Positions 28,534 through 38,788 of a stretch of DNA of 64,000 nucleotides are shown piece after piece (position 1 is the stretch's first letter; each line of letters opens with the position of its first letter). Below the pieces are notes generated by a model. It saw nothing but the letters and a program-made list of their open reading frames with translations, made no database searches and was not told the origin of the DNA. The DNA comes from Flectonema sp. DT1601. Taxonomy: Eukaryota; Euglenozoa; Diplonemea; Diplonemida; Diplonemidae. The position numbers and the translations under genes are program-made. Location: NCBI GenBank assembly GCA_964019425.1, contig OZ025804.1:558001-622000 (forward strand), in the 5' to 3' direction.

Positions 28534-31500
28534 CTAAATATTCTTAGAAGATATCGCTTCAAGGGAAGTACCTGTTATCCCGCTCACTGATGACACCTTT
28601 CCAGACTCCCATGAAAACCAAGGAGGCAGTGAAAGGGAAGTGTCAACTGGTTTCCACATATTAGAACCACAACCAGAGCAGACTAAGTTATTAGTCACTT
28701 GACTATCTAATGACCAGGGAATAGGAGGAGGGTATGGACTAGTCCCAGATAACTTTAAGTCAGGATATCTCACAATAACTGGAGGAGAACACGCCCTAGA
28801 TTTATCAACAACTGAAGAAGGTTTACATTTACTCAACTGTGATTCTATCTTTAGATTAACACAATAACTCACCACAGCTCCAACACAAGTTACAATAACT
28901 GAATTGCAGTACCGACCACTTTGTGTTTCAGGTATTGGTATTTTATTAAACTTGGCAGTGCTAAGAGTAGCGCCCTGACTAACCATTTCTAATTCTTTTA
29001 AGAGAATCCTTTTACTGTTTTCTACTTCGGGTGATGGTGGAGGGGCAGTGAGAAGGAAACCATCCTTTTCAATAACAGAGAACTGTCCAAGTAGTTTTCC
29101 CTGCTTAGACATGTCAGTTGCAATGCTGAGAAGTAACTCTAACTCGTGAACTCTGCAAAGAGCGATAGTCAGTCGGTCTTTTAGTTTTGATCTCTGATTG
29201 ATGCAGTGGCTATCATAACAATCAGATTTCCCATTCAAGGCAACTGTCGAGTTGAGGATCGGAACGATATCCAACGACTCTGGTTTATTGTTTTCATTCG
29301 AAGAAGCCGCCACTGTCATTGTCGTCATGAAATTAATACCAGCAGTCTTACTAACCCTTGGGGATGTAACCAACACATCAAAAATGCTATTCGACCGCTG
29401 CTGATGTTTTATGAACAACTCAAAACAGAGTTCTTCCCGAACTCTGCATACCACCACCAGCGTGACGGCCGCAGCAACACCGCAGCTTAGCGTCTGAGAA
29501 GTCAGTTCAGGATTCTTGTTGTCACAGACGGCCTCAGCTGGAGTAGGATAAATTACTTTCAACGGTTGACAACTAAAGATTCCGTTGAATGTTGCTGGTA
29601 CAAATTGATCACAAAAAACAGAAAATTGAACAGTTTGGTACTGCAACAGAAGCTCTAACGATGAGACCTTACATTTATTACCGAGGAGTTGGGAATGCTG
29701 GGATGTAACGAGGGAGCCTTGGTCGGCTAGCTCAAGGTCTCGGTCTGCAATCTTCTCTTCTAGACTTCGTATTGAAATATTCAATTCATCAATCACTGTG
29801 GTCGACTGGAGGTAATTCTGCCTTCGTTGTTCAGACTCAGGCACTAGTTTCTGAATAGTAGTTTCAGCCGCATGGCAACGTCTTTGAAAAGACCGAAGCA
29901 TTTGGGCAACTTCTCTCCGCCTCTGTAATGTTTTTTGATCTGATAACCCTCCATTGTCAGACACAGCTACCTCCAAACGGGCAACGTGTTGCTCTGCAGC
30001 GTGGCAACGTTCAAGCAAATCACTCGGTGGATAGTTTTTTATTTCCGATTCATGAAGACGAGACAGTAAGATAGTCGCGTCATATGAATAATTCACAACA
30101 CTATCAGAACCACCCAACACAGCTTCCAATTCCATAACGCGATTCGACAAAGATGTAGGGGAACCACGCTTCACTAATGATTCATATTTTTCTTCTGCTG
30201 CTTCGCACCTCGCAAGCATATCTGATAAGAGATCAGCCATCTCACTAGAGTTGGGTATTGGGTTGTGCACCAGGTGAGCGTCTTTTTCTGCCAATTGTTG
30301 TTCAGCTTCTCTACAGCGGGACATCAGGTCTTGTATTAAAGAAGTCATTTCTCGTGATTTGGCAGGAGGGAGACTAAGTGAAGAAGGATTAACAGGAACA
30401 TTCGGTAACAGTGAAGGTTCCTCAATCGGCGTGTTAGCGATTGACGTATTCACGTTCATCAGTGATGAAGGGGATGTGGTATTTGTTATTGCATTGAATG
30501 TCAGCTCACTTACTCGTCGTTCAAGAAGGGATAGTTGCTTCTTTCCCTGGCTGACTTCCTCTTTTTGATTTTCATTGAATCGACATTGATCATCAGCTTT
30601 CCGAGTTAATCTTTCAACGGCTTCCATTAATTCAGTATTCTTACTCGAAAGCTGCTTGTTGTCCTTCTCAGCTTCCGCAAGCATGCCGCGCGTAGAGGAG
30701 ATTTGCCTTGCCGTTGCTTCTTCTAATTTTTCAATGTAGTTGGCCGCATCGGCTCCTCCAATTTTCCTAACCAGATCTCGGTATTTTCCTTCGGTTTTTT
30801 TTAAACTTTCCTGCGAGTGTTGGTAATGTAGCGTCTTAGCTTGAAGCTCATTTTTCAATGCCTGAACGAGATCGTCGGCGTTCTCGGCTCGGTGCTCACT
30901 CTCAGAAAGTGATTTTTTGACCGACAACACCGCCGCTGAAAGTTTTTTCCTCTCCAGATCTGCAGCATGCAGGCGGTCTTGCAGCATGGAATTGTGTGTT
31001 GCCTGTACCTTTCCATCGTCCTCAGCAACTAATATAATTCTTTTAAGCCGATGAATTTCGTTGTGGTAGTCTTCAGAGTATGGGAGCGGAGTGGGAAAGC
31101 CTTCGATCAACTTCTCCTGGAGATCGAATATTTTACTGGCAGCATCATCTGCTGCGGAGCGATGCTCTGCAGAACGCTTCTGGGCTGAAGCGATTTCAGC
31201 AACTAAGAGATTATTTCTATTTTCAAGGCTATCAATAATTCTTTCCAAATGCTCCGATTGGTCTTGAACTTCTAACCTATCAGACGTTACTCTGTCTAGT
31301 CTACCCTGTTGTTCTGCAAATCTTGACGAAAGTGACAGCAAATGACTTTTTTCTCTTTGCAAATCGAGAGATAACTTTTCAACTTCAGATTTCAATGACA
31401 CGTTTTCAGCCGATATTTTCTTACCGGCACTGTTCAAATCCCGTTCTTGCAGCAGTTCTTCCCTCAACGAGGCAAGCTCCGCCAATGCCGCGAACAGCCT

Positions 31501-32721
31501 TTTTTCCAATTTACTTGCACTTAATCCAGTCGGCGGAGGTTTACTTGTGTCAACTCTCAACGATGCTTCATTTTGTAGAGCAGTTTCTTTTTGAGTTTTC
31601 AACTGCTTCCTGAGTTGATGAACCTGTGTTCGAAGGCCCGTAATGCGTTGAATTTGACCAACGCTTTGCTGCTTTATAGTAGACATTGTAGTCAAGAGAT
31701 CCTCAACATGATTATCAATTTCCGTAGCCGTACCGCAATTGGAATTACCTGTTGAATCCAGTGGTGAATAATTTGGAACAGGTGATTTCCTAAACAGGGA
31801 AACACGTCTCAAAAACGACTTTCTTTTATGTGGGATGGCTGGTAACCCAGCGAGAGGTTGAGAGATATCTGTTTGGAAGAGAGACGCTGCTCGTTTAAAT
31901 CGACGTTTTGTCACATCGGAATGGTTTAATTCATCCACGCTCTCCAATAACGGCTGATGTCCAGGCGTTTTCGTTACCTTAAGCGCTTTCATTACCACAG
32001 CAACCTTTGAATGAAGTTTCGAAAAATGATCATGTTTGATCTGTTCCTGCTCGTCATCTGAGTGGGGTCTGGTGTATCGCTCAAGCTCCCGTTGTGTCTG
32101 GTGCAGTTCCTTTTGAGTCTCTAGCAGTGGTTTACACATGTTCAATGCTGCTAAATGATTAGAGGATGATTCCAGTTCAGGTTCAGGGATAGGATCGTGT
32201 TGAGTCATCTGTTGCTTTTCCAATTCAGAGAGTCGGTAGTTTGCTATCCACCGAGTGATTTTTATCCAAATCTTAAACGGTTCTACCTCCGATAAATACT
32301 TTACCTGCCACGAAACAAGCCGACAGGTATTCCGCAGCTCCTGCAGCGACTTCGCCATCGACGGAAGAGAAGTTCTTAATGCCGACACCTGATTTTTAAG
32401 TTCCAAGATCTTCGCCTCCGATTCAAACGATGTTTTCGTCGCTGTTTGTCTCAATAGCTGTTGCAGGTCGTGAACAAGATGCTCTCCCACCGGATTCTTC
32501 CTGATTTTTGTCGAGAACTTCTTTATAGCTGCCTCCCTGTCTTCGGAATCACAACAACATATTTCCCTTACAACTTTGAGAGTGCTGTTGAAATGGGCAT
32601 CGTGGAGCTCCTTCACAATATCTGCGACAGCTGACTGTGGCTCCCCAGACTCAATCCGCGGAAGGGGGGGATCGATGGATGAGAAACCAACCTGATGTGA
32701 CTTTGAACGAACTTTCCTCAT
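28534..32721 (-). CDS. Large coiled-coil protein (1395 aa)
   Basis: A continuous 1395-codon frame from the ATG at 32721 (MRKVRSKSHQVGFSS). Residues ~100-250 and ~330-1000 are heptad-rich coiled coil (for example LEKRLFAALAELASLREELL and RIIDSLENRNNLLVAEIASA). Three spaced copies of a similar helical motif ending RCxAAE (MSRCREAEQQ, LARCEAAEEKY, LLERCHAAEQH) occur in the second half, with a further related copy (FQRRCHAAETTIQKL). The last ~350 residues are mixed, with two short hydrophobic Cys-containing stretches (CGVAAAVTLVVVC; IVTCVGAVVSYCVNL) and a CxxC pair (CSGCGSNMW) near the end. A cytoskeletal, centrosomal or ciliary scaffold is plausible, but no family is recognised. Confidence 0.85.
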   Translation of the reverse strand: MRKVRSKSHQVGFSSIDPPLPRIESGEPQSAVADIVKELHDAHFNSTLKVVREICCCDSEDREAAIKKFSTKIRKNPVGEHLVHDLQQLLRQTATKTSFESEAKILELKNQVSALRTSLPSMAKSLQELRNTCRLVSWQVKYLSEVEPFKIWIKITRWIANYRLSELEKQQMTQHDPIPEPELESSSNHLAALNMCKPLLETQKELHQTQRELERYTRPHSDDEQEQIKHDHFSKLHSKVAVVMKALKVTKTPGHQPLLESVDELNHSDVTKRRFKRAASLFQTDISQPLAGLPAIPHKRKSFLRRVSLFRKSPVPNYSPLDSTGNSNCGTATEIDNHVEDLLTTMSTIKQQSVGQIQRITGLRTQVHQLRKQLKTQKETALQNEASLRVDTSKPPPTGLSASKLEKRLFAALAELASLREELLQERDLNSAGKKISAENVSLKSEVEKLSLDLQREKSHLLSLSSRFAEQQGRLDRVTSDRLEVQDQSEHLERIIDSLENRNNLLVAEIASAQKRSAEHRSAADDAASKIFDLQEKLIEGFPTPLPYSEDYHNEIHRLKRIILVAEDDGKVQATHNSMLQDRLHAADLERKKLSAAVLSVKKSLSESEHRAENADDLVQALKNELQAKTLHYQHSQESLKKTEGKYRDLVRKIGGADAANYIEKLEEATARQISSTRGMLAEAEKDNKQLSSKNTELMEAVERLTRKADDQCRFNENQKEEVSQGKKQLSLLERRVSELTFNAITNTTSPSSLMNVNTSIANTPIEEPSLLPNVPVNPSSLSLPPAKSREMTSLIQDLMSRCREAEQQLAEKDAHLVHNPIPNSSEMADLLSDMLARCEAAEEKYESLVKRGSPTSLSNRVMELEAVLGGSDSVVNYSYDATILLSRLHESEIKNYPPSDLLERCHAAEQHVARLEVAVSDNGGLSDQKTLQRRREVAQMLRSFQRRCHAAETTIQKLVPESEQRRQNYLQSTTVIDELNISIRSLEEKIADRDLELADQGSLVTSQHSQLLGNKCKVSSLELLLQYQTVQFSVFCDQFVPATFNGIFSCQPLKVIYPTPAEAVCDNKNPELTSQTLSCGVAAAVTLVVVCRVREELCFELFIKHQQRSNSIFDVLVTSPRVSKTAGINFMTTMTVAASSNENNKPESLDIVPILNSTVALNGKSDCYDSHCINQRSKLKDRLTIALCRVHELELLLSIATDMSKQGKLLGQFSVIEKDGFLLTAPPPSPEVENSKRILLKELEMVSQGATLSTAKFNKIPIPETQSGRYCNSVIVTCVGAVVSYCVNLKIESQLSKCKPSSVVDKSRACSPPVIVRYPDLKLSGTSPYPPPIPWSLDSQVTNNLVCSGCGSNMWKPVDTSLSLPPWFSWESGKVSSVSGITGTSLEAISSKNI

Positions 32722-33120
32722 ATTTAAAATAACATCTGATTCGTGAAATAATAATTAGCTCGTAGTATGTTAAACATAACACTGAAGTCGGAATCACAAC
32801 ATTCTATTACTGAAGAATGGCGAAAGTATTTTTGAAGATAATGTAGTGATGGGTAAATATCCGCGTAGAGCAAAATAGAATAAAGAATCTTGTTAGCGAC
32901 ACCGCTGGTTAACATCATTCGATAATCATTGACGACAGTCAAGTAACTCCACCAATTTCACCTGTCTCTTTGTTGACCTGCTGTTAGTGTATCTCCCTCC
33001 ATCAGGGCTGCCCACCCATTTCTTTCATAAGTTCTTCGAACTGGGAGATGACAGCTTTCTCTTGAATAGTTAGTGTTACAGGAAACTGGCTGATTTTAAT
33101 GAATAATTTCGGTATTTCGG
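32722..33120. other. Intergenic; upstream end of the gene-rich block
   Basis: The minus strand is open for about 70 codons directly upstream of the coiled-coil gene (32724-32942), but only small ATG-started pieces exist and nothing is recognised. It is more likely leader or promoter sequence. From here rightward no host gene is found. Confidence 0.4.
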
Positions 33121-33356
33121 GTGACAAGTAAAGTGGGTTCCCAGGCACGGAATTGCATTTTTTGGGTACCACACACTCCTTGGCACAGCAGTCAAAATGT
33201 GTGTGTTGAAAAACACAGAGTTTTCAAACTGACAGTGAGTAAAGTAGAATCCAGGACCCCGGAATTGAGTTTTTTATCCACAATGTGGCCCGAAAAAGTG
33301 CTTGGATTGACATTTAGGAGCCGTCAGATACCCGTGGCCCAAAACGGTTCTCATCT
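33121..33356. mobile_element. Relics of the TIR transposon ends
   Basis: Two diverged partial copies of the 3303/5114 inverted repeat in the orientation of the right end. One is at about 33126-33165 (ACGGAATTGCATTTTTTGGG). The other is at about 33236-33356 (GTGAGTAAAGT, CCCGGAATTG, then CGTCAGATACCCGTGGCCCA and TTCTCAT). No transposase lies between them. Confidence 0.8.
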
Positions 33357-34319
33357 TAAATAAAACAGAAAATGGCAATGGCACGAAACCGCGAACCGAC
33401 TTAACCATAAAGCTAAAGGACCTTAAAGTCTCAGTCAGTGTTGACGTATCACATCCCAGTTGCTGTACCCAACTGGCATCGACCGATCTGATATGAGTGG
33501 CTCAGGAAATGATACATGGATTCATCAAGTTCTGAATTCTTGTGTGCTCAATTCTTTTTTCCTTTTGCTTTGCTTTGAATGTAATAATGTTGGATGAGAT
33601 AGACAGAATGGAGGGACATCGATGAAAAAGCAGAAGAACTCCGAGCCTTCATCATCGAAGTCAAAACTTCTTCAAAGCCAGTGGATCATCTCGATAACCG
33701 AAACAACAAGGTTTATCAGATGTGTAGTGACCACTTTGAAGTAATAAAAAAACAAAGGGAAGTTGAAATCGAGAGAGGAGTTTATCTTGGACAAAGAAAA
33801 ACGCCAATGTAGACATGAAACACCTGAGAAGGGATGGAACTTCGTCTACAGGGCCCTTCACACACACACGCCGTGAAGGGTAAGGAAGCCAGGAAAAGGA
33901 TGAGATGGATCTTCTATTCTTGTATGAAAGAATTGCGGATAAGGACACATTCATGAAAGCAGGTTGCATTCCGCCATGACCCAAACAATGCAATTAAAGA
34001 AGAACTCTGCAAGGATGATCCTGATCCTCAACCTCTCGATATACCGGCAACTTCACAGCCTTAAGCCCTGATCAGGTACGTCTGGGGAAGAGATCGGTCC
34101 GCTGCACATCGCGACATATGCGTGTAGAGCAAGGACAGGAGCTGTCACCACAATGTAACAAGACAGACATCAGCCACCACCGATCCCCATGTGTGACTTG
34201 TGCGGCCAACATAACCAACAATAAACACAACAACATAGGTTTGCACCTTTGCCTCTTTGTTTCTTTCTCGCTGCTAGCCGTCAAGCACACATTGGGATAG
34301 AATGAGATGGATATGCTGG
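33357..34319. other. Decayed element debris
   Basis: Around 33600-33800 the plus strand retains a coding-like stretch (EWRDIDEKAEELRAFIIEV..., DHFEVIKKQREVEIERG) without a usable start or end, and further coding-like fragments follow to about 34000. Family unknown; it looks like the remains of a mobile element. A short TAGC...GGTTAAG / GGTTCG pairing near 33370-33420 on the minus strand is too compact to be a tRNA. Confidence 0.4.
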
Positions 34320-34640
34320 AGTAAAGCGATGGGAAATTCTCTTATTCACGCTAAGATGCACTCTGAACTTTGATTTTTTGATCTGAGTGTGAGGGAATGT
34401 CCTGTTAATGCATTGGGCATAAGCTGTGCAGCAGTGTATGCCCTAATTTTTTATTTGTAATCTTTCACTACAATCACTCCTGCCTATATCTTTTCTTTTA
34501 ATTCTCTATCTGTTCTGGTGTGTTACTTCATTTGTCTTGTTTAACTTTGGTTATATCCATTTTACTTTTTATTGTTTCCCATCTACTTTTTATTTTCTAT
34601 TAGTTCTGGTCAGAAACTCCTGGGCAGCAAGAAGGAAAGA
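34320..34640 (-). repeat. R1 repeat fragment, reverse orientation
   Basis: Matches the reverse complement of two separate parts of the 1.36-kb R1 unit at 46.4-46.9 kb (the AAGATGCACTCTGAACTTTG block, and the block from TTGTTTAACTT to TCAGAAACTCCTGGGCAGC). The part between is missing. Confidence 0.85.
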
Positions 34641-36005
34641 TTTTTCACTTTGCTACACGAAAATTCACGAAAATTCACGATTTTTCACGATTTTTCACTT
34701 AATTTTTTGCTGCTTTTTGGTAGTGAAATCCTGTGAAAATGTGTGAAAATGTGTGAATTCTAGTGAAAAAAGTGAGTGATATCCAGATGGTACCGTTGGT
34801 GCTGGTGTGCTGTGCGATGTCAAACCTGTTCAGTTTGCCATACGTCATGTCACTTTGACAACTAAATGGGCATCGCTTGTGCCCAGTGACCCATCACCCT
34901 TCCTGACCATCGCTTGTGGTGAGGTTCCGGACTTTGGACCGGCGCATCTGGGTTTAATCACTGAGGGGCTCATTCTCGTTCAGACTGTTCTGTTCTGTGG
35001 TGTCTTTCCATTACTCCTCCCATCTCTGCCAGGAGACAGCCTGACAACCTATATTGATATTGCTTGAGAGACAATGAGAGGTAATTCATTGGGGTAGAAA
35101 CAAGTGAGTGTAATCATTGGGTTCCAAGCTGATGATAATTTTTTTGGTTAAATAAATAAAAAATCCAAAGAGCAACTGTTGTCATTGCTCAACCTTGGGA
35201 TTCTTGCGTGCCGGTTCTGCAGCCTTCTTTTTCTTCGCCTCTGCAGCCTTCTTCCTGGCTGCATCCCTTGCTTCCTCCTTCGCCTTCTTGGCAGCCGCCT
35301 TCTCCTTTCGTGCCTCCTCTTTTCGCTGAGCAGTTTTTTCTTGTGCAACTTTCCTGGCAGCAGCATTTTCTGCTGCTTTCGCTGCTTTCGCTTGGGTCAG
35401 TGTGGCGGACTGCTGGGGCACCGGGAGGGAGAGGGGGTCACGCAACTTTAGCTTGGTGGGGAGCTCCAGCGCAAAGCATTCAACAACAGAGAAAATGAAT
35501 GCCCCGCGCTGGGACTTGGTTGGGGGGTTAGGTAGGGATGGTGCGTCCACCGGGATGATGCTGGCATCAGGCTTGGTGAGCATGGGGTCATCGGGGACAT
35601 CGCTCTTCAGCTTAGAGACCTGAATGTGGTTCACATGGGAGAGGGCGTGGTTGACCTGCCTATTGACTTCCAGCAGGCGGGCGTGGTGAGGGGAGACTGT
35701 GTCACCGCAATAGCAGCAACGAAAAATACCCTTTCCCCCCAAGGGTTCCAACATGTAGAACCATCTACCTGGAAGCTCGGTATCGAGCAATGCAAAAATC
35801 TTTCCCAATAATCGAGGTGACAGTGGCCTGATCTTCCGGCCTGGCTGTCCTGAACTTTCTGCCGGTTAATCTTTTTGAAATGTTCTGTTGTGTTACCCTC
35901 AACAAGAAAACACAATGAAGCAGTTGAACGTTTGTCCTCTAACCAAGACAACGCCCCTGCCAAGGCACCTGTAAAATCAACCCCCCTCTCAATGAGTAAG
36001 CAAAC
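34641..36005. other. Unidentified decayed element with convergent coding-like regions
   Basis: This stretch is unlike R1 and is bracketed by two near-identical ~150-bp R1 pieces in the same orientation (34490-34640 and 36006-36160). The left edge carries short TTCACGA/TTTTTCAC repeats. A plus-strand coding-like region lies at 34807-35067. A minus-strand one lies at about 35182-35963 and includes a CCYCGDTVSPHH zinc-binding-like motif and a long Lys/Ala/Glu-rich C-terminus. The minus-strand region is not intact. The family is not recognised; a fossil mobile or virus-like element is possible. Confidence 0.5.
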
Positions 36006-36355
36006 GACTATATCTTTTCTTTTAATTCTCTATCTGTTCTGGTGTGTTACTTCATTTGTCTTGTTTAACTTTGGTTATATCCATTTTACTTTTTATTGTT
36101 TCCCATCTACTTTTTATTTTCTATTAGTTCTGGTCAGAAACTCCTGGGAATGCAGCAAGAAGGAAAGCAGTTAAGTACTTCTGGGTGTTTGGCATCACCC
36201 CCCATAGTGAGCAAGTACAACAGGTAGCATTGGTAGTCTGTTGATCCTGAGTGATCCCAGCTACAGTTTTGTTTTTCTTTCTTTTTTTTAGAAGAAGATC
36301 AGGACATCCAAGCACTGCTGGATAGTTGCTGAATGCAGGGCCTGCCTGTGGCATG
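36006..36355 (-). repeat. R1 fragment, reverse orientation
   Basis: Reverse complement of the R1 segment around 46162-46440, joined head-to-head to a forward R1 copy at about 36356 (the junction follows GCCTGTGGCAT). Confidence 0.9.
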
Positions 36356-38354
36356 AGTTGAGTTTACCAGGTGAGATTTGGACTGTTAGCTTTTGGCTAA
36401 GGCCCTCCCTGAAGAGCAAGAACAAAAAAACTACTCACACCTGAAGAAAACATACACAAAGAACACACTGTAAGCTGTGCGTGTATTTTGTGTTTGTCAC
36501 AACAGGAGAGAAAAGAAAGAATGTCAAGGTTGGTCACCTTGCCTATCAACGCACAACATTGGTGGTCTCTACTAGACCCTGAGTGATCCCACTGGATCTC
36601 TCATCGTTCATAGTACCTATGTGAAGTTATAAAATCAAAGGTAAACTATGAACTACAAATGACTTAGCCTGTTATTATAATGCCACAGGCAGGCCCTGCA
36701 TTCAGCAACTATCCAGCAGTGCTTGGATGTCCTGATCTTCTTCTAAAAAAAAGAAAGAAAAGCAAAACTGTAGCTGGGATCACTCAGGATCAACAGACTA
36801 CCAATGCTACCTGTTGTACTTGCTCACTATGGGGGGTGATGCCAAACACCCAGAAGTACTAAACTACTTTCCTTCTTGCTGCCCAGGAGTTTCTGACCAG
36901 AACTAATAGAAAATAAAAAGTAGATGGGAAACAATAAAAAGTAAAATGGATATAACTGAAGTTAAACAAGACAAATGAAGTAACAGACCAGAACAGAAAG
37001 AGAATTGTAATAGAAGATTACAAATAAGAAAATGCAAGTATCAACACATAATCAAGATACACCAGCAGCTAACAAACAACATAAAATTGAAGATCAGTTG
37101 CCAGAGTATTTCAACCATGGTAGAATACTCGCCCCTCTGGCAGGGATTATCCCAGACTTGTCCTTTAATTTAGTTGGACACCATGGTGTTTCTGCTAAGT
37201 GTTTCTCACTTAGAATTTTATTTTTATGTTCGTTTTCTATCCCTTCTCCTATCCCTTTTGTTCAAAATAAGCGGGAGGAAATTCTCTCATTCACGCCAAG
37301 ATGCACTCTGAACTTTGATTTTTTGATCTGAGTGTGAGGGAATGACCTGTTAGTGCATTGGGCATAGGCTGGGCTGCAGTTTAGATGTCTTAGGTGTTAA
37401 TAGGGGGTTCCTCTTAGCATTTTTCTTTGTTCCCACCTTATGATTTTCTTGAAGAAAAAAAATAGAAGTCATAATGGTGCTTCCCTCTGGAAGGGTTGTA
37501 AGCCATGGCTTAGCAGAAACACTTAGCAGCTTTTAAGGAGCTGAAAAGCCAAAAAAAAATCTAAGTGAGAAACACTTAGTAGAAACAATTTGTAGCTAAT
37601 TAAGCTGAAAATAAAAAAATAAAAAATTTCTAAGTGAGAAATACTTAGCAACTTTTAGAACAAATATTTCAGTAAATAACCTGTAATGATTAAACCATTA
37701 CAAGTTTGATGCCAAAACTGACAAGGACTGAGTTGAATTTCCAGGTGAGATTTGGACTGTTAGCTTTTGGCTAAGGCCCTCCCTGAAGAGCAAGAACAAA
37801 AAAACTACTCACACCTGAAGAAAACATACACAAAGAACACACTGTAAGCTGTGTGTGTATTTTGTGTTTGTCACAACAGGAGAGAAAAGAAAGAATGTCA
37901 AGGTTGGTCACCTTGCCTATCAACGCACAACATTGGTGGTCTCTACTAGACCCTGAGTGATCCCACTGGATCTCTCATCGTTCATAGTACCCTGTGTGAA
38001 GTTATAAAATCAAAGGTAAACTATGAACTACAAATGACTTAGCCTGTTATTATAATGCCACAGGCAGGCCCTGCATTCAGCAACTATCCAGCAGTGCTAG
38101 GATGTCCTGATCTTCTTCTAAAAAAAAGAAAGAAAAACAAAACTGTAGCTGGGATCACTCAGGATCAACAGACTACCAATGCTACCTGTTGTACTTGCTC
38201 ACTATGGGGGGTGATGCCAAACACCCAGAAGTGCTAAACTGCTTTCCTTCTTGCTGCCCAGGAGTTTCTGACCAGAACTAATAGAAAATAAAAAGTAGAT
38301 GGGAAACAATAAAAAGTAAAATGGATATAACTGAAGTTAAACAAGACAAATGAA
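36356..38354 (+). repeat. R1 tandem units, forward, one with an inverted internal segment
   Basis: One full unit (36361 to about 37742, 1382 bp) and a second unit broken at 38354 by the M module. Inside the first unit the ~330-bp segment 37185-37512 is inverted relative to the copies at 46.7 and 48.0 kb, with CCATGG and a GTGTTTCTGCTAAG/CTTAGCAGAAACAC pair at the breakpoints. R1 has only short frames (60-78 codons; MPQAGPAFSNYPAVLGCPD... and MQVSTHNQDTPAANKQ...) and no recognised protein. Confidence 0.9.
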
Positions 38355-38518
38355 GAATTTCGATAAAGTGGGAAGTAACGGACTGGGAGCTTTTGGCTCC
38401 TGCCCTATTCCCGATGTAAACTTTCTTTTTTTTTTTTTTTTTTTTTTAACAGGCCCAAAGGGCGACAATGATGGTTGCTGACCAAGGAATAATATTCAAA
38501 TGAATTTTCGTTTCAAAG
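38355..38518 (+). repeat. M module (164 bp), copy 1
   Basis: Begins GAATTTCGATAAAGTGGG and ends TTTTCGTTTCAAAG. Internal hairpin-like parts are GGAGC-TTTTG-GCTCC and GCCC-AAA-GGGC. Seven full-length or nearly full-length copies and one partial copy occur in this window in different contexts, so it behaves as a dispersed element of SINE or MITE size. Confidence 0.85.
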
Positions 38519-38756
38519 AAACGAACAGAATTAAGAGAGAGGCAGAGAAAAAAAAAAAAGAAAGAAAAGAAAAAAAAAATATGAAGAGGAAATAATCAAA
38601 CATGAAAAAATAAAAAAAAAAAAAAAAATAAAATATAAATAAAAAACGTTGTATGAAAAAGGAAAAAAAAGAAAAAAAAGAAAAAAAGACCAGAAAAGGA
38701 AAGAGAAAATGAAAAGGTATAATATTATTGTGGGGATATGAGGATAGCAGGGAAAT

Positions 38757-38781
<25 letters not shown>
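38519..38781 (+). repeat. Purine-rich spacer after M
   Basis: About 260 bp of A/G-rich sequence (GAAAGAAAAG-type), then TATAATATTATTGTGGGGATATGAGG, then a long T-run. The same spacer follows M at 49.4, 52.4, 55.3/56.2 and 59.0 kb and, inverted, at 62.2-62.46 kb. Confidence 0.85.

Positions 38782-38788
<7 letters not shown>

Noticed and set aside
33370-33420. tRNA-like A and B box motifs
   Set aside because: The boxes are only about 15 nt apart and no cloverleaf is possible.
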